Part shown: positions 33,908-46,019 of the stretch, piece after piece
How positions within the stretch are numbered: the stretch's first letter is position 1
Layout: every line of letters starts with the position of its first letter
Origin: Cricetomys ansorgei
Taxonomy: Eukaryota > Chordata > Mammalia > Rodentia > Nesomyidae
Assembly (NCBI GenBank): GCA_026225945.1
Contig: JAMJFZ010003163.1
Location: forward strand, 16,909,501 to 16,973,500
Direction: 5' to 3'
DNA: 64,000 nucleotides
Position numbers and translations under genes: made by a program
The notes under the pieces: generated by a model
Told to the model about the DNA's origin: nothing
The model's input: only the letters and a program-made list of their open reading frames with translations
Database searches by the model: none

Positions 33908-34075
33908 AGTGTGGGAGCTGGAGAGATGGCTCAGCAGTTAAGAGCACTGGCTGTTCTTCCAGAGGAGCTGGGTTCAAATCGCAGCATTCACATGGCAGCT
34001 CACAACTGTCTGTAGCACCAGTCCAGGGGATCTGACACCCTCACACCAATGAGCATAAAATAGAATTTAAAGAAT
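33908..34075 (+). mobile_element. B2 SINE
   Basis: GGAGCTGGAGAGATGGCTCA, CCAGAGGAGCTGGGTTCAAA and GGCAGCTCACAACTGTCTGT. Confidence 0.93.
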
Positions 34076-34079
34076 TAAA

Positions 34080-34890
34080 AACAACAAAAATAAGTATGTG
34101 GATAATTAGGAGGAAGGGGGTGAGTAAGGGGAGGAGCCAGGATTAAAGGTAACTAAGAGCCCACCCAGAGGAGGAGGCTTGTTGACTTTTATGTGGCTGG
34201 TCTTTGGGCTCTGTTGGCTCTGTTTGGATGTGCTGGTATAGAAGTAGATTGTCCCTGGGGGGGCACAGTCCCTGGTGGAAGCAGTCAGGACGTCTAGTTC
34301 TTTCTCGTCTTGACATTTAAGGAGCGAGGCCTGTTTTTCAGTGCTGCAGGTAGACGCAGCTGTACTGATTTGAGCCAAGGTAATGTCTTACATCTGAGCA
34401 ATGCTTTTTTACCCCAAGAAGAGAATCATTAGTGAGAAATACAGTCAGTTTTTCCATCTATGTGAGGATAACTCAGAGGCCTTGCTTGGCCATTGTTTCA
34501 CTTAGAAGTATGAAAGAATTTTTTCCTCTCTTGAGCTTCCTCTTTATAGTCTGACCACTGGTTAGAATTCACTAGATAGTGTCTCCATGCTCTCCCTGGG
34601 CAAGAAACAGGTGATTCCCCGTAGTTACAGAATATTTCAAGAAATGTGCCATAGTTCTCTAGGATCTAGTTGATCTTGAAGGGGAAAATGTTCTTCTTTT
34701 TAATCCCTTTGACCACATCAGTATAGACTTCCAAATATAGTTATTGAACACCTAGAAGGTAAGTTATACCAGTCTGATATTTTTTTATCACCGCCTAATA
34801 TTTTAAAAATCACACACTTTTAAATCGTTTAAAGAGACATACATTTTAACCAGTCCTTATAATGGTTGATGTTTGACTGCAAAAACTTTA
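34080..34890. other. Unassigned intergenic block
   Basis: A minus-strand open frame of 90 codons (34106-34378) has no family resemblance I know. No repeat recognised. Confidence 0.45.
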
Positions 34891-34898
34891 ATACCAGC

Positions 34899-35053
34899 TG
34901 GGCCTTGATGTCGCACACCTTTAATTGTATGTAGCATTTGGGAGGCAGAGGCAGACGGATCTCTGAATCAAGACCATCCTGGTCTACAGAGCAAGTTCCA
35001 GGATAGCCAGGGCTACACAGAGAAACCCCGCCTTGAAAAACAAACAAACAAAA
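34899..35053 (+). mobile_element. B1 SINE
   Basis: GGGAGGCAGAGGCAGACGGA, CTACACAGAGAAACCCCGCC and a CAAACAAACAAA tail. Confidence 0.93.
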
Positions 35054-35899
35054 ACTTTGATACCATATATATCATCTCTAAGTCTCATCCTTTGTCTCTT
35101 AAATAACTCAGATTTTTATAACTTACGAAGGCTTGGGTCTGGGTTGACTGCTGATTGACTTCCAGAGGCCCTGGTTCCTGTGGGATGTTAAGGGGTGGGA
35201 GCTCTGTGGGATGCCCTGGTGCTTGCAGGATACCAGGGAGCTTGCTTGGTGTTCAGGCTTGGGCGGTGAGGCCCACCTTCGGGTGGAACTCTGTCATGTT
35301 TTGTCTCTGGCTAGAATGGGCCAAATCAAAGTATACAGTCAGGCACTTCTGCCTCCAAAGACTGGTGAAGCCCGCTATCCATGCTCTGCCACACAAGGTT
35401 GACTTAGTTTTCTTTCTTTTTTTCTTTTCCTTTCCTTTTTGAGGGCTCAGGAGTGAGAAGGTGGAACAAGGAGGAATAGGTAGAGGGTATTATTGAGCTA
35501 CATTGTATGAAACTCAAATTATTAAAGTATTATAAAAATAAATACACGAACAATGTTTCACACACAAAAGAGAATTTTTGCTTCTATGCTTATCAGACTA
35601 AGGACCTTGTACATGTTAGGCAAGTGGTCTACCACTGTGGGTGGCTTCATCCCAGTCCTCTTTTGCTGGATTTAAAAAAATTATGTACATGATTTTTTTG
35701 TTATCTCTTCTGGCCAGCTCTGTAGGAAGGAGTCTCAGTGGGAAAGCCATCTATCTATAGTTAAATGCTTAAGTAGGATGATATAACTACTTTTTTCCCA
35801 CAAAGAACTTAAACATTTATTTTAGCTATTAAGTTAGTTATTACTCCCTAAGGCTTCATGTGAATGTGTGGAACTCAGAGGATTATGACACTATAAACA

Positions 35900-36520
35900 G
35901 TACAGTCTAGTGACAAGCTGCTGTTGAGATAGTCCTGGACTTGGCTCATGTTGTTCTTATAAGGAACCCAGCTTTTGAATTTGGAAAGACATTTACTAAA
36001 TACCATAACCTAGCCCACTTTGGTGCTGAAACCAGAAGCAGGATGTTTATAGAACTGTCCTGTAAGCCAAACACCATTTTCTTGAGTTCAGCTACACCTG
36101 CCTGCAGATCATCACAGCTGGGCTTGTTGACTGTTGACATTTCCTCATCAAAGAAGGGGTGGGGTGTTATGGGACCTTCTCTGGGTATCCAGTCAGTCAT
36201 CCCAACCAGGCATATGTAATTTTGCCCTAATTGGGTGTGGCCTCAGGAGGGACTAGAGGTCCACAGGGTAGGAAAGACTAGGAAAAGGGCTCCATTTATG
36301 TAGCCTCAGGAAGTTGTTATTCATGCTGGGTAAGACCTTCCAGTATGGCTGCTTTAAGGCCACCTACATTCCTGGCTCTAACCTCTCACCCATTGCTCTG
36401 TAATTAAGCCTGATTAAACTCATTGGCTCTCCAGAGTGAACTTTGGTACACTTGTTCCTCACTGTGTCATTGGGGCCTTATGAGGAGGGGAAGGGGATGT
36501 TACTCAGTCAGGTGTCCCAC
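35900..36520 (+). mobile_element. LTR-like segment (low confidence)
   Basis: Contains AAGCCTGATTAAACTCATTG and LTR-like composition with CACTGTGTCATTGGGG after it. Boundaries not resolved. Confidence 0.35.
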
Positions 36521-36737
36521 CCCTTGTCTCACACACATACCTGGAGAAAATTCTCACAGCATAGGGCAAAAAATTAATTATTTTTCATCTCAGTCTTCTG
36601 CTTATGAGCAGCAATTTCTAGCCTAAATTGTTTCAGACTCATGGCTTCTACTGCAAAGATACTTCTGCTCTGGAAAGTTCTGAGATAGTTTCAGTCCAGT
36701 GTTGTTTTGGAGAGCATAGAACTGTATCAGCAGTATA

Positions 36738-36892
36738 GCTTTTTTTTTTTTTGAGGCAGGGTTTCTCTGTTGTAACTCTGGCTGTCCTGGAACTCACTCT
36801 GCCTACCAGGCTGGCCTTGAACTCACAGAGATCCACCTGCATCTGCCTCCAGAGTGCTGGGATTAAAGGTGTGTGCCACCACCACCCAGCAT
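36738..36892 (-). mobile_element. B1 SINE, nearly intact
   Basis: GAGGCAGGGTTTCTCTGTTG, CAGGCTGGCCTTGAACTCAC and GCTGGGATTAAAGGTGTGTG in reverse. Confidence 0.95.
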
Positions 36893-37244
36893 CAGTACAA
36901 CTCCTAATCTAATTTTGGCACCGGAAAAAAAAAAAAAAAGAAGCTGACAGAACTCTAGGCCACAAAATCACTGCTGTAAAATTAGAGCATAACAAGAAAA
37001 ACAGCTTGCGCCATTGAGCCATTCGTGCTGGACTAAGAGACACGCTATCTTCCTCTGTCTGCTGATGTAATAGGTCCCCGTTTTTCTGCCTCTGTGATGT
37101 TACAGTGTTAGAGGGCACAGGACTGGTAGACCTGAGCAGGCACAGTCATGGAGTACATGTTGTATTTAAACAGAGATTTTAGTCTGTAAATAAAAGACTA
37201 TATGTGTATTGAATTCCTAAAAGGATGATTGAAAAATTAACTTG

Positions 37245-37432
37245 GGCCCGCAAGATCGCTCAGTGGGTAAAGAAACTCACTGCCAAGCCTGACAACCTGA
37301 GTTCAATGTCCAGTACTCTTAATGGTAGAAGGAAAGAACTGACTCTCATGTTTTCTGACCTCCACATGTACACCACAGTGTTTGCACACATGTGCATGCA
37401 TGTATGCACAAAACACACACACACACACTTTT
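37245..37432 (+). mobile_element. B4-like SINE with CA tail
   Basis: GCAAGATCGCTCAGTGGGTA, CTGACAACCTGAGTTCAATG and a CACACACAC tail. Confidence 0.8.
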
Positions 37433-37719
37433 TTTTTAATTTAAGAAAATTTGAGTAAGATCTGAACAGCATTCACAGAGCTGAAAATCTAGGAAGGAGC
37501 CAGAGTATACACCAGAACTTCTGCACAGACTGTCCAAACAGTGTGCACGGCATTGATAAGAGCCATCTGAGGATAGAGCTGTGGGGCTGGCGTAGGCCTA
37601 AGAGGGGACCGAAGCATGCTTTGAACCCCTTAATTCTCACCCTGAGAGCAGTAGGAGTTTGGCTGCTTCTTCTTGCTTTGGCGCCAACAAGACCCCATCT
37701 AGTATTAACCAGTACTGCC

Positions 37720-38160
37720 ATGTTTTATGACATGCAGCACCTCATAAGATCCCGCCTCTCCAAGGAATCTGGTCTCGTTAGTTGTTGCTTCTCTGACCCC
37801 TGTGGTTAGAGGGCCTGGGCTGTACTTCTCTCCCTATATGACTTTATAAGGTCTCTTCCTTTACTCCAGTGAGACCTCTTGTGCAAAGGAGGCTTCCTCA
37901 AGACTTTTGGCCCCATCTAATAGCATGCATATCTGGTTGTAGCCTCCTACCTGCAAATGGGGCTCTCCTAATATCACCGCCCTGGCCAATAGCGTACCAC
38001 CACATGGGACATTTCCATTCTCCCTCTACCATATATATATGGCTTCCTTTGCTCAGTAAACAGTAAACTGAGCTGTCCACTGAAATTGCCTCCCAGGAAA
38101 TCTGTTTCCCTCAGGCTCTCAGCCACCACCCAAGTGGGTCCACCTTCTGGACCCACATAG
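37720..38160 (+). mobile_element. ERV LTR-like segment
   Basis: Contains CATATATATATGGCTTCC (TATA-like), CTCAGTAAACAGTAAACTG and ends near TTCTGGACCCACA, as in class I LTRs. Start uncertain. Confidence 0.5.
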
Positions 38161-38999
38161 TTCTTGACTACACCTCTCCTTCCCAGAAGCTGAGCCATCA
38201 GCACAGAAGGCTTGGCTGCCCCTGGGAGAGAATGGAAAGCACAGAGCCACATAAAGCCAGTATTTCTAACCAGAGTCCTGAAGGAATTTGAAGAGATGAG
38301 ACCAGGTCTGAGACTCCTGTGAAGCACTGACCTCAGATTGAGATGCCATCAGTAATCCCATCATCCAAAAAAAGCCTAAGAAAGGAGAATGAAGTTGTCC
38401 ATGGCAGAGAGCCCTTCTCTATGGAGGTGGAGGAGGGGTGCATATGAGAGAGCCTAAACAAGGTCTGACAGTCAGTCCAGTCAGCTTTCATAGTCCATAT
38501 CTCCACCCAGCTCTCTTCCCTGACACTTCTCTCATCTGTGTTAGCCCCCAGTGTCACTTTAACAGATCATCTCTGCTCTCTTCTGTTCTAGCCCTAGAAT
38601 ACTGCCCCGCCCAAGTGGTCTTTTCTTTTGCTTTTTCTTCTCTCAAAGAACAGTCTGGCCTGGTTTGCGGGGTCCCTGTGGCTCAGCCTCCTGACAGATC
38701 AGACTGTTTTACATTTTCTGATAGAATATTCTCATCTCTCTCTTGGATACCATTAGTCCTAATCCACTCATCCCTGCTTGGCTTTCGTCCTACAGTTCCC
38801 TTCACGTTTACATTCCCCTTCTTCACTCTCTATATACCACTAGTCATACTGTGTTTTTCTCTCTTTTGTTTTCTTTCTACCCATACCTACAATAGCTAAC
38901 ATATTCACATACACAGTACTGTCAATGTTCCTTTACCCTAAACAATCGGTGCTTCACAGGTGGCTGTTGAACAGTGTCTCTGCCCCGAGTACTGACTTG

Positions 39000-40210
39000 C
39001 AGGCTGAGCGCCCTAAGCACCACAGGGAAATATGGCACCTCAACCCTAGTTCCTATCAAATACTCCAAACACTTCCAACTGAGAGAGTAACGGTCCTGAT
39101 GTACAAGTCCCAGTGGAGTGGGGAGAGAACACAAGAAATACGAAAAACCAAAACCATGTGTTTCCTCCAACACCTACAAATCCCAGAATAATGACCCCCA
39201 AATGTGGGTGACTTAGATGAAATTGCAGATAAAGAATTTAAAATATTGATGATAAATATTTTGAAAGAAATGAAAGAAAACAATAACTCCAAAGTGGATT
39301 TCAAGAGAATACAGACAAATTGCTGAATGGAATAAGGAAGACAGTGAAGGATATAAAAATTGAAGTCAATAAACAGAAATACTGAAGAAAAGCCAAATGG
39401 AAATGGTGCTGGAAATTTAAAAAAATCACCAAATCAGTTAAAAGGCTCAATATTCCTATTCTGACTAACAGAATGGATCACAGGGAGGATAGACTCTCAG
39501 ATCTTGAAAACAAGGTAAAGGAGTTGGTGTGTTCAGTCCACAACAATAACAACAAAATGAACAGGCCATGCAAAATCTCTGGGACACCATGCAAAAACCA
39601 AATGTATGAATTATAGGCATAGAAGGAGAAAAACTTCATGCCAAAGGCAAGGAAAATACTTTTCAGCACGATCATAGCAGAACATTTCCCAAAATTAGGG
39701 GAAGAGTTCATCTAAATATAAGAGGCATATAGAACACCAACTATACAGGATCAGAAAATAAACTCCCCGTATCATATTATAGTTAAATATTGAATATACA
39801 AAACACTGTGTTGTAAGCAACAAGGAACACCAAGTCACATATGAAGTCAGGCCCATCAGAATAATAGCTAACCTCGCATCAGAAACTTTAAAAGCAGAAG
39901 GGCATGGAAAGATAAAGTTCTCAATGATCTCAATTGCCAATCTAGGATACTATATCCAGAAAAACTATCATAATCGATGGAGAAATAAGCCAGGTGTGGT
40001 GGCACATGCCTTTAATCACAGCACTTGGGAGGCAGAAGCAGGGTGATCTCTGGTCTACAGAGTGAGTTCCAGGACAGCTAGAGCTACATATTAAGGCCCT
40101 GTCTCAAAACACCAATATCATCATCATCATCAATGGAGAAATAAAAATATTCCACGATAAAAGCAGACTAGAGAAAATTATGGCCACTAAGATATGTCTA
40201 CAGAGGATGC
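39000..40210 (+). mobile_element. L1 LINE relic, ORF1 region
   Basis: The sequence matches mammalian L1 ORF1: ATCTCTGGGACACCATGCAA, AGAACACCAACTATACAGGA, GCCCATCAGAATAATAGCTA and CTATATCCAGAAAAACTATC. It has many stops and frame breaks, so it is inactive. A B1 inserted at 39989-40132. Confidence 0.85.
39989..40132 (+). mobile_element. B1 SINE inside the L1
   Basis: GCCAGGTGTGGTGGCACATG head. Perfect 12-base duplication ATGGAGAAATAA at 39977-39988 and 40133-40144. Confidence 0.95.
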
Positions 40211-40251
40211 TGATGGAATTCAAAATGAAGAGAATTTAAAAACATCCAAGA

Positions 40252-40410
40252 GTGAACTGGAAAGATGAAACAGTTAAGAGCTCTTACTACACTTGCACAG
40301 AACCCTGGTTTAATCCCAGCAGCCACGTCAGGAAGTTCACAGCTACCAGCTCCAGTAATTGATGCCTCTGGCCTCCAACTAGCACACACTCACACACATA
40401 CACATAATTT
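40252..40410 (+). mobile_element. Worn B2 SINE
   Basis: CTGGAAAGATGAAACAGTTA, TTAATCCCAGCAGCCACG and a CACACATACACA tail. Confidence 0.65.
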
Positions 40411-40439
40411 AAAATACTAAAGGAATTGATTTTTTAATT

Positions 40440-40600
40440 TTGTAAAATTGATGTGCATTGGTGTGAGGGTGTCAGATCCCCTGGAACTGGAGTTACAGAC
40501 AGTTGTGAGCTGCCATGAGGGTTATGGGAATTGAACCCGGGTCCTCTGGAAGAGCTGCTAGTGCTTTTAACTGCTGAGCCATCTCTCTAGCCCCCTAAAA
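40440..40600 (-). mobile_element. B3 SINE
   Basis: GTGAGCTGCCATGAGGGTTA and TGAACCCGGGTCCTCTGGAA in reverse. Confidence 0.93.
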
Positions 40601-40625
40601 TATTTTTTTTTTAATTTCTTTTTAT

Positions 40626-40835
40626 ACCTGGATGCTAGAGAAATGGCTCAGCAGTTTACAACTCTTGTTGCTCTTGCAGAGGACATGGGTTCTATTAGTA
40701 GCACCCACCCGGTGGCTCACAACCATCTGTAACTCCAGTTCCAGGGATCTGAAACCCTCTTCTGACCTCTGCAGCCATCAGGCACTTACATGGACACATA
40801 CACAAATGCAGACAAACCTTTAGCCAACTAACCAA
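40626..40835 (+). mobile_element. B2 SINE
   Basis: GGATGCTAGAGAAATGGCTC, GTAGCACCCACCCGGTGGCT and CTTCTGACCTCTGCAGCCAT. Confidence 0.9.
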
Positions 40836-41425
40836 AAGAAAGTGAGATAAGACCTAAATTAATAATGTTAAAGATGAAAAGGATGACATTATAATAGATA
40901 CCGGAGAAATTCATAAAAGTTTAAGGACATATCTTGAAAACTAATATTCCATTAAACTGAAAATTTAAAAAGAAGTTAGTTTTCTAGATGTATATAAACT
41001 ACCAAAGTTAACCAAGATATTATTAAGAACCTAAACAGACCTATAACAAGGAATGAGATTAAAGCAGCATTTTAAAACATCAAATACAAATTCAACAGAA
41101 TGACAGAAACTAATACATAGCTTTCAGTAATAACCCTGCTAATGGTTTCAGTTCCACAGACTCACTGCAGAATTCTACCAAGCCTTTAAAGAACTGACAC
41201 CAATCCTCCTCAAATTATTCCACAAAATAGCAAAGGAAGGAGTGCTTCTGAACACTTTTTATGAATTCAGAATCATCCTAATACCGAAACCAGACAAAGA
41301 CAGAGGAAAATAAAATATTCATCTCATTTGGCAGTGGTGGCTTTCACCTTTAATTTTCTCGATTGAGAGGCAGAGGCAGGTGAATCTCTGTTTTACTACA
41401 GAACCATAGTAATTAAAAACAGCAT
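40836..41425 (+). mobile_element. L1 LINE relic, ORF2 fragments
   Basis: TTCTACCAAGCCTTTAAAGA, CTCAAATTATTCCACAAAAT and ATACCGAAACCAGACAAAGA are from the L1 reverse-transcriptase ORF. A B1 fragment (41328-41393) interrupts it, after which AAACAGCATGGTACTGGC continues. The endonuclease part is missing. Confidence 0.82.
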
Positions 41426-42330
41426 GGTACTGGCTATGCATAAACTTTATTCCAAGCTTGTAAAGCCACAAAATGATGTTCTATGGTGGCATCATCAATT
41501 CAAACCTGTTCTTGCAATTCAGCATACTGACCTTCTCCTGGCAACTGGTCCTTTGATCATGTGTTTCCCCTAGCCTTATTGTGTTGCTCAGTAATCGCTG
41601 CTGCTTCTTACCACCATGTTAAACACTGCAACTGAGGACCAGCCTCTAGCGTAGCAGTTACCAAACCCTTCCAGTCATGGGGAACAATTCTATGCTGCGT
41701 TGCCCAGTTATTCACCACCTGTTTCACACAGGGTGAGTGCATGCCATAGGACACCATGGCTTCCTTCGATCACCTGAAATATGTCATTTCTATAGGGCAC
41801 CATCCTAGTTCATTATAACCACGGGGTTATCCCTATCAGCAGGAAAATGCCGTACAGCTACTGGGAATGCGGAGGGTAGTCTCCTGACCCTGGCCTCCTT
41901 TCTTCAACCTGAGGTGGCTCTGGAGGTTCACGATTAAACACTTCACTCAGAAGGGCTGCCCTGCTTGATCACGCTCCCATAAAAACTCTTCTCTTACATT
42001 TCTAATATGCCTGTCATCCTGTACAATCTCCCTCCAGCCCCCATCTACCTGGGAGAAAATCCTTCTTTCTTGAGTAGTCACCAGGAATGTACCTGTTTGT
42101 TCTCCCTTCTCCTGTTTTCCATTTCTCAAGCCTTTCCATATCCTATCCACCATTTTGCCTGTTGCTCAACTAATTCCTTAACTGTTTTCTGAGAGATAAG
42201 AATGCATTCCTTTGTTCTCTCATTTCCTCTGTTTTCTGCTTTTTAAACCTTTCTACCCCCCCCAAATGTTTTCTAGTTGTACAGCCACTTCTTTAACATT
42301 TTAAAAAAAGAAATAGAAGAAAAAGAGAAA
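41426..42330 (-). mobile_element. Endogenous retrovirus gag remnant (class II-like), broken
   Basis: Read on minus, about 41620-41730 gives a tryptophan-rich capsid stretch of the betaretrovirus/IAP type (a Trp-Lys motif followed by Leu-rich sequence and two adjacent Trp). Stops and frameshifts break it; the longest open piece is about 68 codons (41947-42153). No pol or env follows: sequence passes straight into the L1 relic. Class assignment is by eye. Confidence 0.6.
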
Positions 42331-42439
42331 GTCACCAGTGGGAGCAAAGTGGGGTATATCCCCGTGGTAACAGCCCCATCCCTTTGAAATCAGATTTCTA
42401 ATTTTTTTCTTTTTTATCCTTATTTCCCGAGCCCCAATT

Positions 42440-42890
42440 GCTGCCACCACTTGTAGCAGGTTACTTCCTTGCTTGTTTACCCTCTAGCTCAGAAAAGAAA
42501 GAAGATAGGAAGAAAGGAAGGAATATTTAACACGCTTATTGGCGGCTCGAATCTTGGAGAGCAGGAGCTGAGAGTGAGCTGGACTAACATCTCAACACAA
42601 TATCCCTTAACCTAATCCCTCCTCGGCTCTCCAGGCCTCAACTAATATACACTCTGAGCAAAGTTCCCAGAAGTCTAAGCTGCACACAACCACCAGGACA
42701 AGTTGCACATGGCAAAATTATGTTTCTCATAGCAGCATGTAAACAAATCGTAGTTCCCGGAAATGAATAGTCTAAATCAAACTTACTCTCATCCACTATA
42801 CCTGGGATGGACACAAAAACATACTCCAAAAAACCGTTCTGTGTTTTTAGAGAAACCAAGATCACAAAACTCCTTCAAAACATCTAGCTG
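42440..42890 (-). mobile_element. LTR upstream of the gag remnant
   Basis: On minus it has a GCCGCCAATAAGCGTGTTAA poly(A)-type region, then a pyrimidine tract and GGCAGCAATTGGGGCTCGGG, possibly a worn primer-binding site, leading to gag. TTCCCAGAAGTCTAAGC is shared with the LTR-like segment at 29743-30270. Confidence 0.55.
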
Positions 42891-43011
42891 CAGTATATAT
42901 TTAAAAATAAGTAAATGAAGTATAGAATTGAGGGCTTGTGAGGAGTTGCTCATCATTTAATGATCTTCTCGGGCTTATTTAGTGAATTTGCTGTATATAT
43001 TTTTAAAAAAT

Positions 43012-43215
43012 TTTAATTGTGTGTTTGTGTGTCTTTGAGGTACGTGCATCTGAGTGCAGGTACCTGTAAAGGCCAGAAGAGGGCGTCAGATTCCCTGGAG
43101 GCAGAGTTAAGGTGGCTGTGAACCATCCCACAAGGGTGCTAGGAACTAAACTTAGGTTCTCTGCATGAGCAGTTTGTTCTCTGAACTCCTGGGCCATCTC
43201 CACTCCCTCACGGAA
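43012..43215 (-). mobile_element. B3 SINE
   Basis: GGCCAGAAGAGGGCGTCAGA and CCTGGGCCATCTCCACTCCC in reverse. Confidence 0.85.
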
Positions 43216-43479
43216 CTCTTTTGACATGTAGTTAAGTGAAAGTCACACTACACTGGGGCTTAAGAATCTTTTTTTTTTTTTTTTCCTTCTGCCCTTTTTG
43301 TTTTTTTTGGTCTCATTTAGTCCAGACCGCCCTTGTGCTCACTCTGTAGCTAATGGAAGGAGCCATTATGTTGTATTGTTAAAAATAAGTTTTTATTTAC
43401 TGTACAAGTTGAGTAGTGGTTTTTTTAAGTTTGTTTTCTGGAATATGACCTACCCCAACCCACGACCTTTACTTGTTTT

Positions 43480-43800
43480 GAGAACGTCCTAACCCTCCCT
43501 GACCCTCCCCTAACCACATGCCACTATATGGTGATTTTTTTTTTAGGTTTTTCTGTACTTCCTTATTGCCCCATTGTCTCTGTAAACCTGCTTTGCAACT
43601 ACTCATGATTTTACTCCTTAAAAGGAGCCCAAGAAATGCACTCGGGGCTGCTGCTCTTTTTAACACAATTTAGGAGGCTATCGCTCGCTGGCCAGCTCTG
43701 GGTGTACCCCAGAATAAAAGTCAAGCTTGTTCCAATTTGACACAGATTGTGGTAGTGGTCTTATTCTCACCCAATGGGATTAACACACCCTTTTGTTTTG
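43480..43800 (+). mobile_element. LTR-like segment (low confidence)
   Basis: CTGGGTGTACCCCAGAATAA, then GGTCTTATTCTCACCCAATG resembles an LTR R/U5 end. Left boundary unknown. Confidence 0.4.
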
Positions 43801-45430
43801 ACTTGGAGGCAGGAAGATAGTACTTGGTGTGTTTAGAAAAACCACTCAGGCCTAGTCATGAAGGGTAGAGCCGGAATGAACCGCCATTCCTAGTTATTGT
43901 GCATCATATCCGTGCATTCTGAGATCACACACGTACCTGCCAGAAGTTCATGTGCAGGAGCAGAGAATGGGTCCATATCTTGGGATTTTAAACCAGGTTC
44001 CCCAGAAAACTGCTGCCAGAGAATTTCCAGGAAAATTTCTGTGTCTCTCAAAATGGACCCTGAAAAGCCCAGATCCCAGTGTTTGAAAACTGCAGATGGG
44101 AGGTTCTGAGTGATCCAGGAAGTCAGGGGGACAAGATAAATATGCCCACCCAGCAGTGCTGTTAGCCAGTGAGCAGCCAGTGGTAGGTAAAAACTGAAGC
44201 ACTGGAGCTCTGATTGTAAAAATCAGTGACCTACAGCTAGGAAAAACTGTAAATAATTTCAAGATAGATGTCTCCCACATTAAAACTTAAAAAAAAATAC
44301 AAGCAAATATAGTGCTAACAGAAAAGTCATGGGGCAGAGGACATGACGTCACGACAATACTGCAGGCTCCTGGCTGCACACAGCCGGAAAATCTCTTCAC
44401 TTCGTTAACTAGCAAACCATCATGCTTGTTTGCCTTTATAATTATTACCATGCAACCACACCACACGAATGCCTTTCTCTTCACATACTGAAAATTCTTC
44501 TAGTCAGCCTTGAAGCATTCTGCATTTCTTTGCCAATCTTGTAGTCCAGTATCTTGCTCCAGTCTATTTTGGTGCAGGTAACTGGAAACTGTTGGAGCAA
44601 GACATAAACAGCACAGAAGTCTTCGAATGAAAGAGTCTCACACAGACTCCTAAAGCACTCTCATGGGATTGGTTCTCTTCGAGACTTCAAACCTGTCTGC
44701 ATCCTCAGCTGTCCGCCTTGGAGGCACCTTTACCTACTGCGGCATCTTGTTGGCCCAGTACCAGACCAGAAAGAACCACGAGCAAGTTAACTCAGGCTCC
44801 ATCTGCTGTGCTTCTTCCATCTTAGTTCCGCCGGAGTTGGAAAGGAGGCATGGGCCAGTCTGGAAGGCAGCCTCAAGGCCAGAGGCACCGGGGCAGCTGG
44901 CAGGTGACTAAGTGTGGCCTTAGGCAGCCTCTGTGCTGCCTCGATTGTGAAGGTGTAGTGCTTGCTAGCCCGAAGCTAGGAAAGCCTTTCCAGCAGTGCT
45001 GCTTGCCACCAGCACCTGCTCCTGAACCCACTCTTGAGACCCCTCCCTCCGTGATCCACATGCCCGATTCCTGGACTGCTGGCTCCCAGGTGTTCCCTAC
45101 AGAGGCAGCTATTCTGGGTCATTCTGACAACGGAAGGAGCATCTGAGGCAAAGGAAATCAAAGCGCTCATAAAAGGTTGGTAGGAGCTAAGGGAGGGACC
45201 CCCCCAGGCCCTGGTACCCAGAGGATAGAGAGCACTGTCAAGCTTCTGGCCGTGGCAGGAATAGGGACAGAAGTATTAAAATGAACATATGAAGGAAGCC
45301 AGTTTGCAGAGAAAAACCAAAAGTCTCACTTCACCTGGGTTTCATCTAATGAACAGAGTTTGGGTGAGAAAAGCCGGTGAGGTCCAGGTTCTCTGTAAAG
45401 GTCCAGTCCCGGAGCTGGAAAGGGCTCTGC
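43801..45430. other. Unassigned intergenic block
   Basis: No gene recognised. Includes a perfect CRE palindrome TGACGTCA at 44344-44351. Open frames around 44660-45150 are moderately GC-rich but match nothing I know. Confidence 0.45.
44344..44351. promoter_or_regulatory. Perfect CRE palindrome
   Basis: TGACGTCA outside any CpG island. Candidate CREB/ATF site by sequence only. Confidence 0.4.
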
Positions 45431-45625
45431 ACCCCATGGCCTGGGACTTCTTTTAGGCTCTTAGCTCACTAGCCCACTTGCACTCTTGGGAGTGCCTCGG
45501 TTTTCTAGATAAACTCTATTTCTGTTTTTAACCATGTGTCCCTGGTGTGATCTTTTGTCCTGGGACACAGAGTCTGAAATTAGATGCCTTCAAGTCAGGT
45601 CTGCAGCCTGACACCAAGCAAGTTT
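45430..45625 (+). mobile_element. LTR-like 3' end (low confidence)
   Basis: CTAGATAAACTCTATTTCTG followed by TGTGTCCCTGGTGTGATC is typical of an ERV LTR R/U5 region. Confidence 0.4.
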
Positions 45626-45740
45626 TTCCCTTTTCTTTTTTTTTTTTTTTTTAACCCCTTTTTTGGGTACCAGCAAGAAGCCTAACCTTGTTTTCCCGGA
45701 CACTGGGCTTTCTCACTGTTTCTCTGACCTTTGTGCTTAA

Positions 45741-45765
45741 CCTAACCTAACCTAACCTAACCTAA
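45741..45765. repeat. (CCTAA)5 pentanucleotide repeat
   Basis: Five perfect CCTAA units. One C short of the vertebrate telomere unit. Confidence 0.97.
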
Positions 45766-46019
45766 AAGGTAGGACTTTGTCTCTGTCTCCCTCCCAGTCA
45801 CTGCCAAGAGTTTCAGCTGTTCTGTCCTGTTGTTTTTTCTCTAACTTCAATAATTGCCCTGAAGCCTCCTTCCAAGTACATTTTAAAATTATTTTATTAA
45901 TGAGACTAAGAGTCCAAAAGGAGACCTCAGTTTGCCAGGTAACAGGACAAAGCTGTCGGGCAGTGGGGCACAGGAAGGGGGGACATAGTTCCATGTTGTG
46001 ACCTCTAGCAGATTGAGGT

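Noticed and set aside
34106..34378. Minus-strand frame of 90 codons
   Set aside because: Looks less biased than most, but no homology recognised and no splice or promoter context; left as unassigned.
38438..38899. Plus-strand frame of 153 codons
   Set aside because: Phe/Ser/Leu-rich translation of pyrimidine-rich DNA beside an LTR-like segment and L1. No recognisable domain.
44660..45170. Possible small gene or retrocopy
   Set aside because: Moderate GC and overlapping open frames on both strands, but no poly(A) tail, no duplication and no recognised protein.
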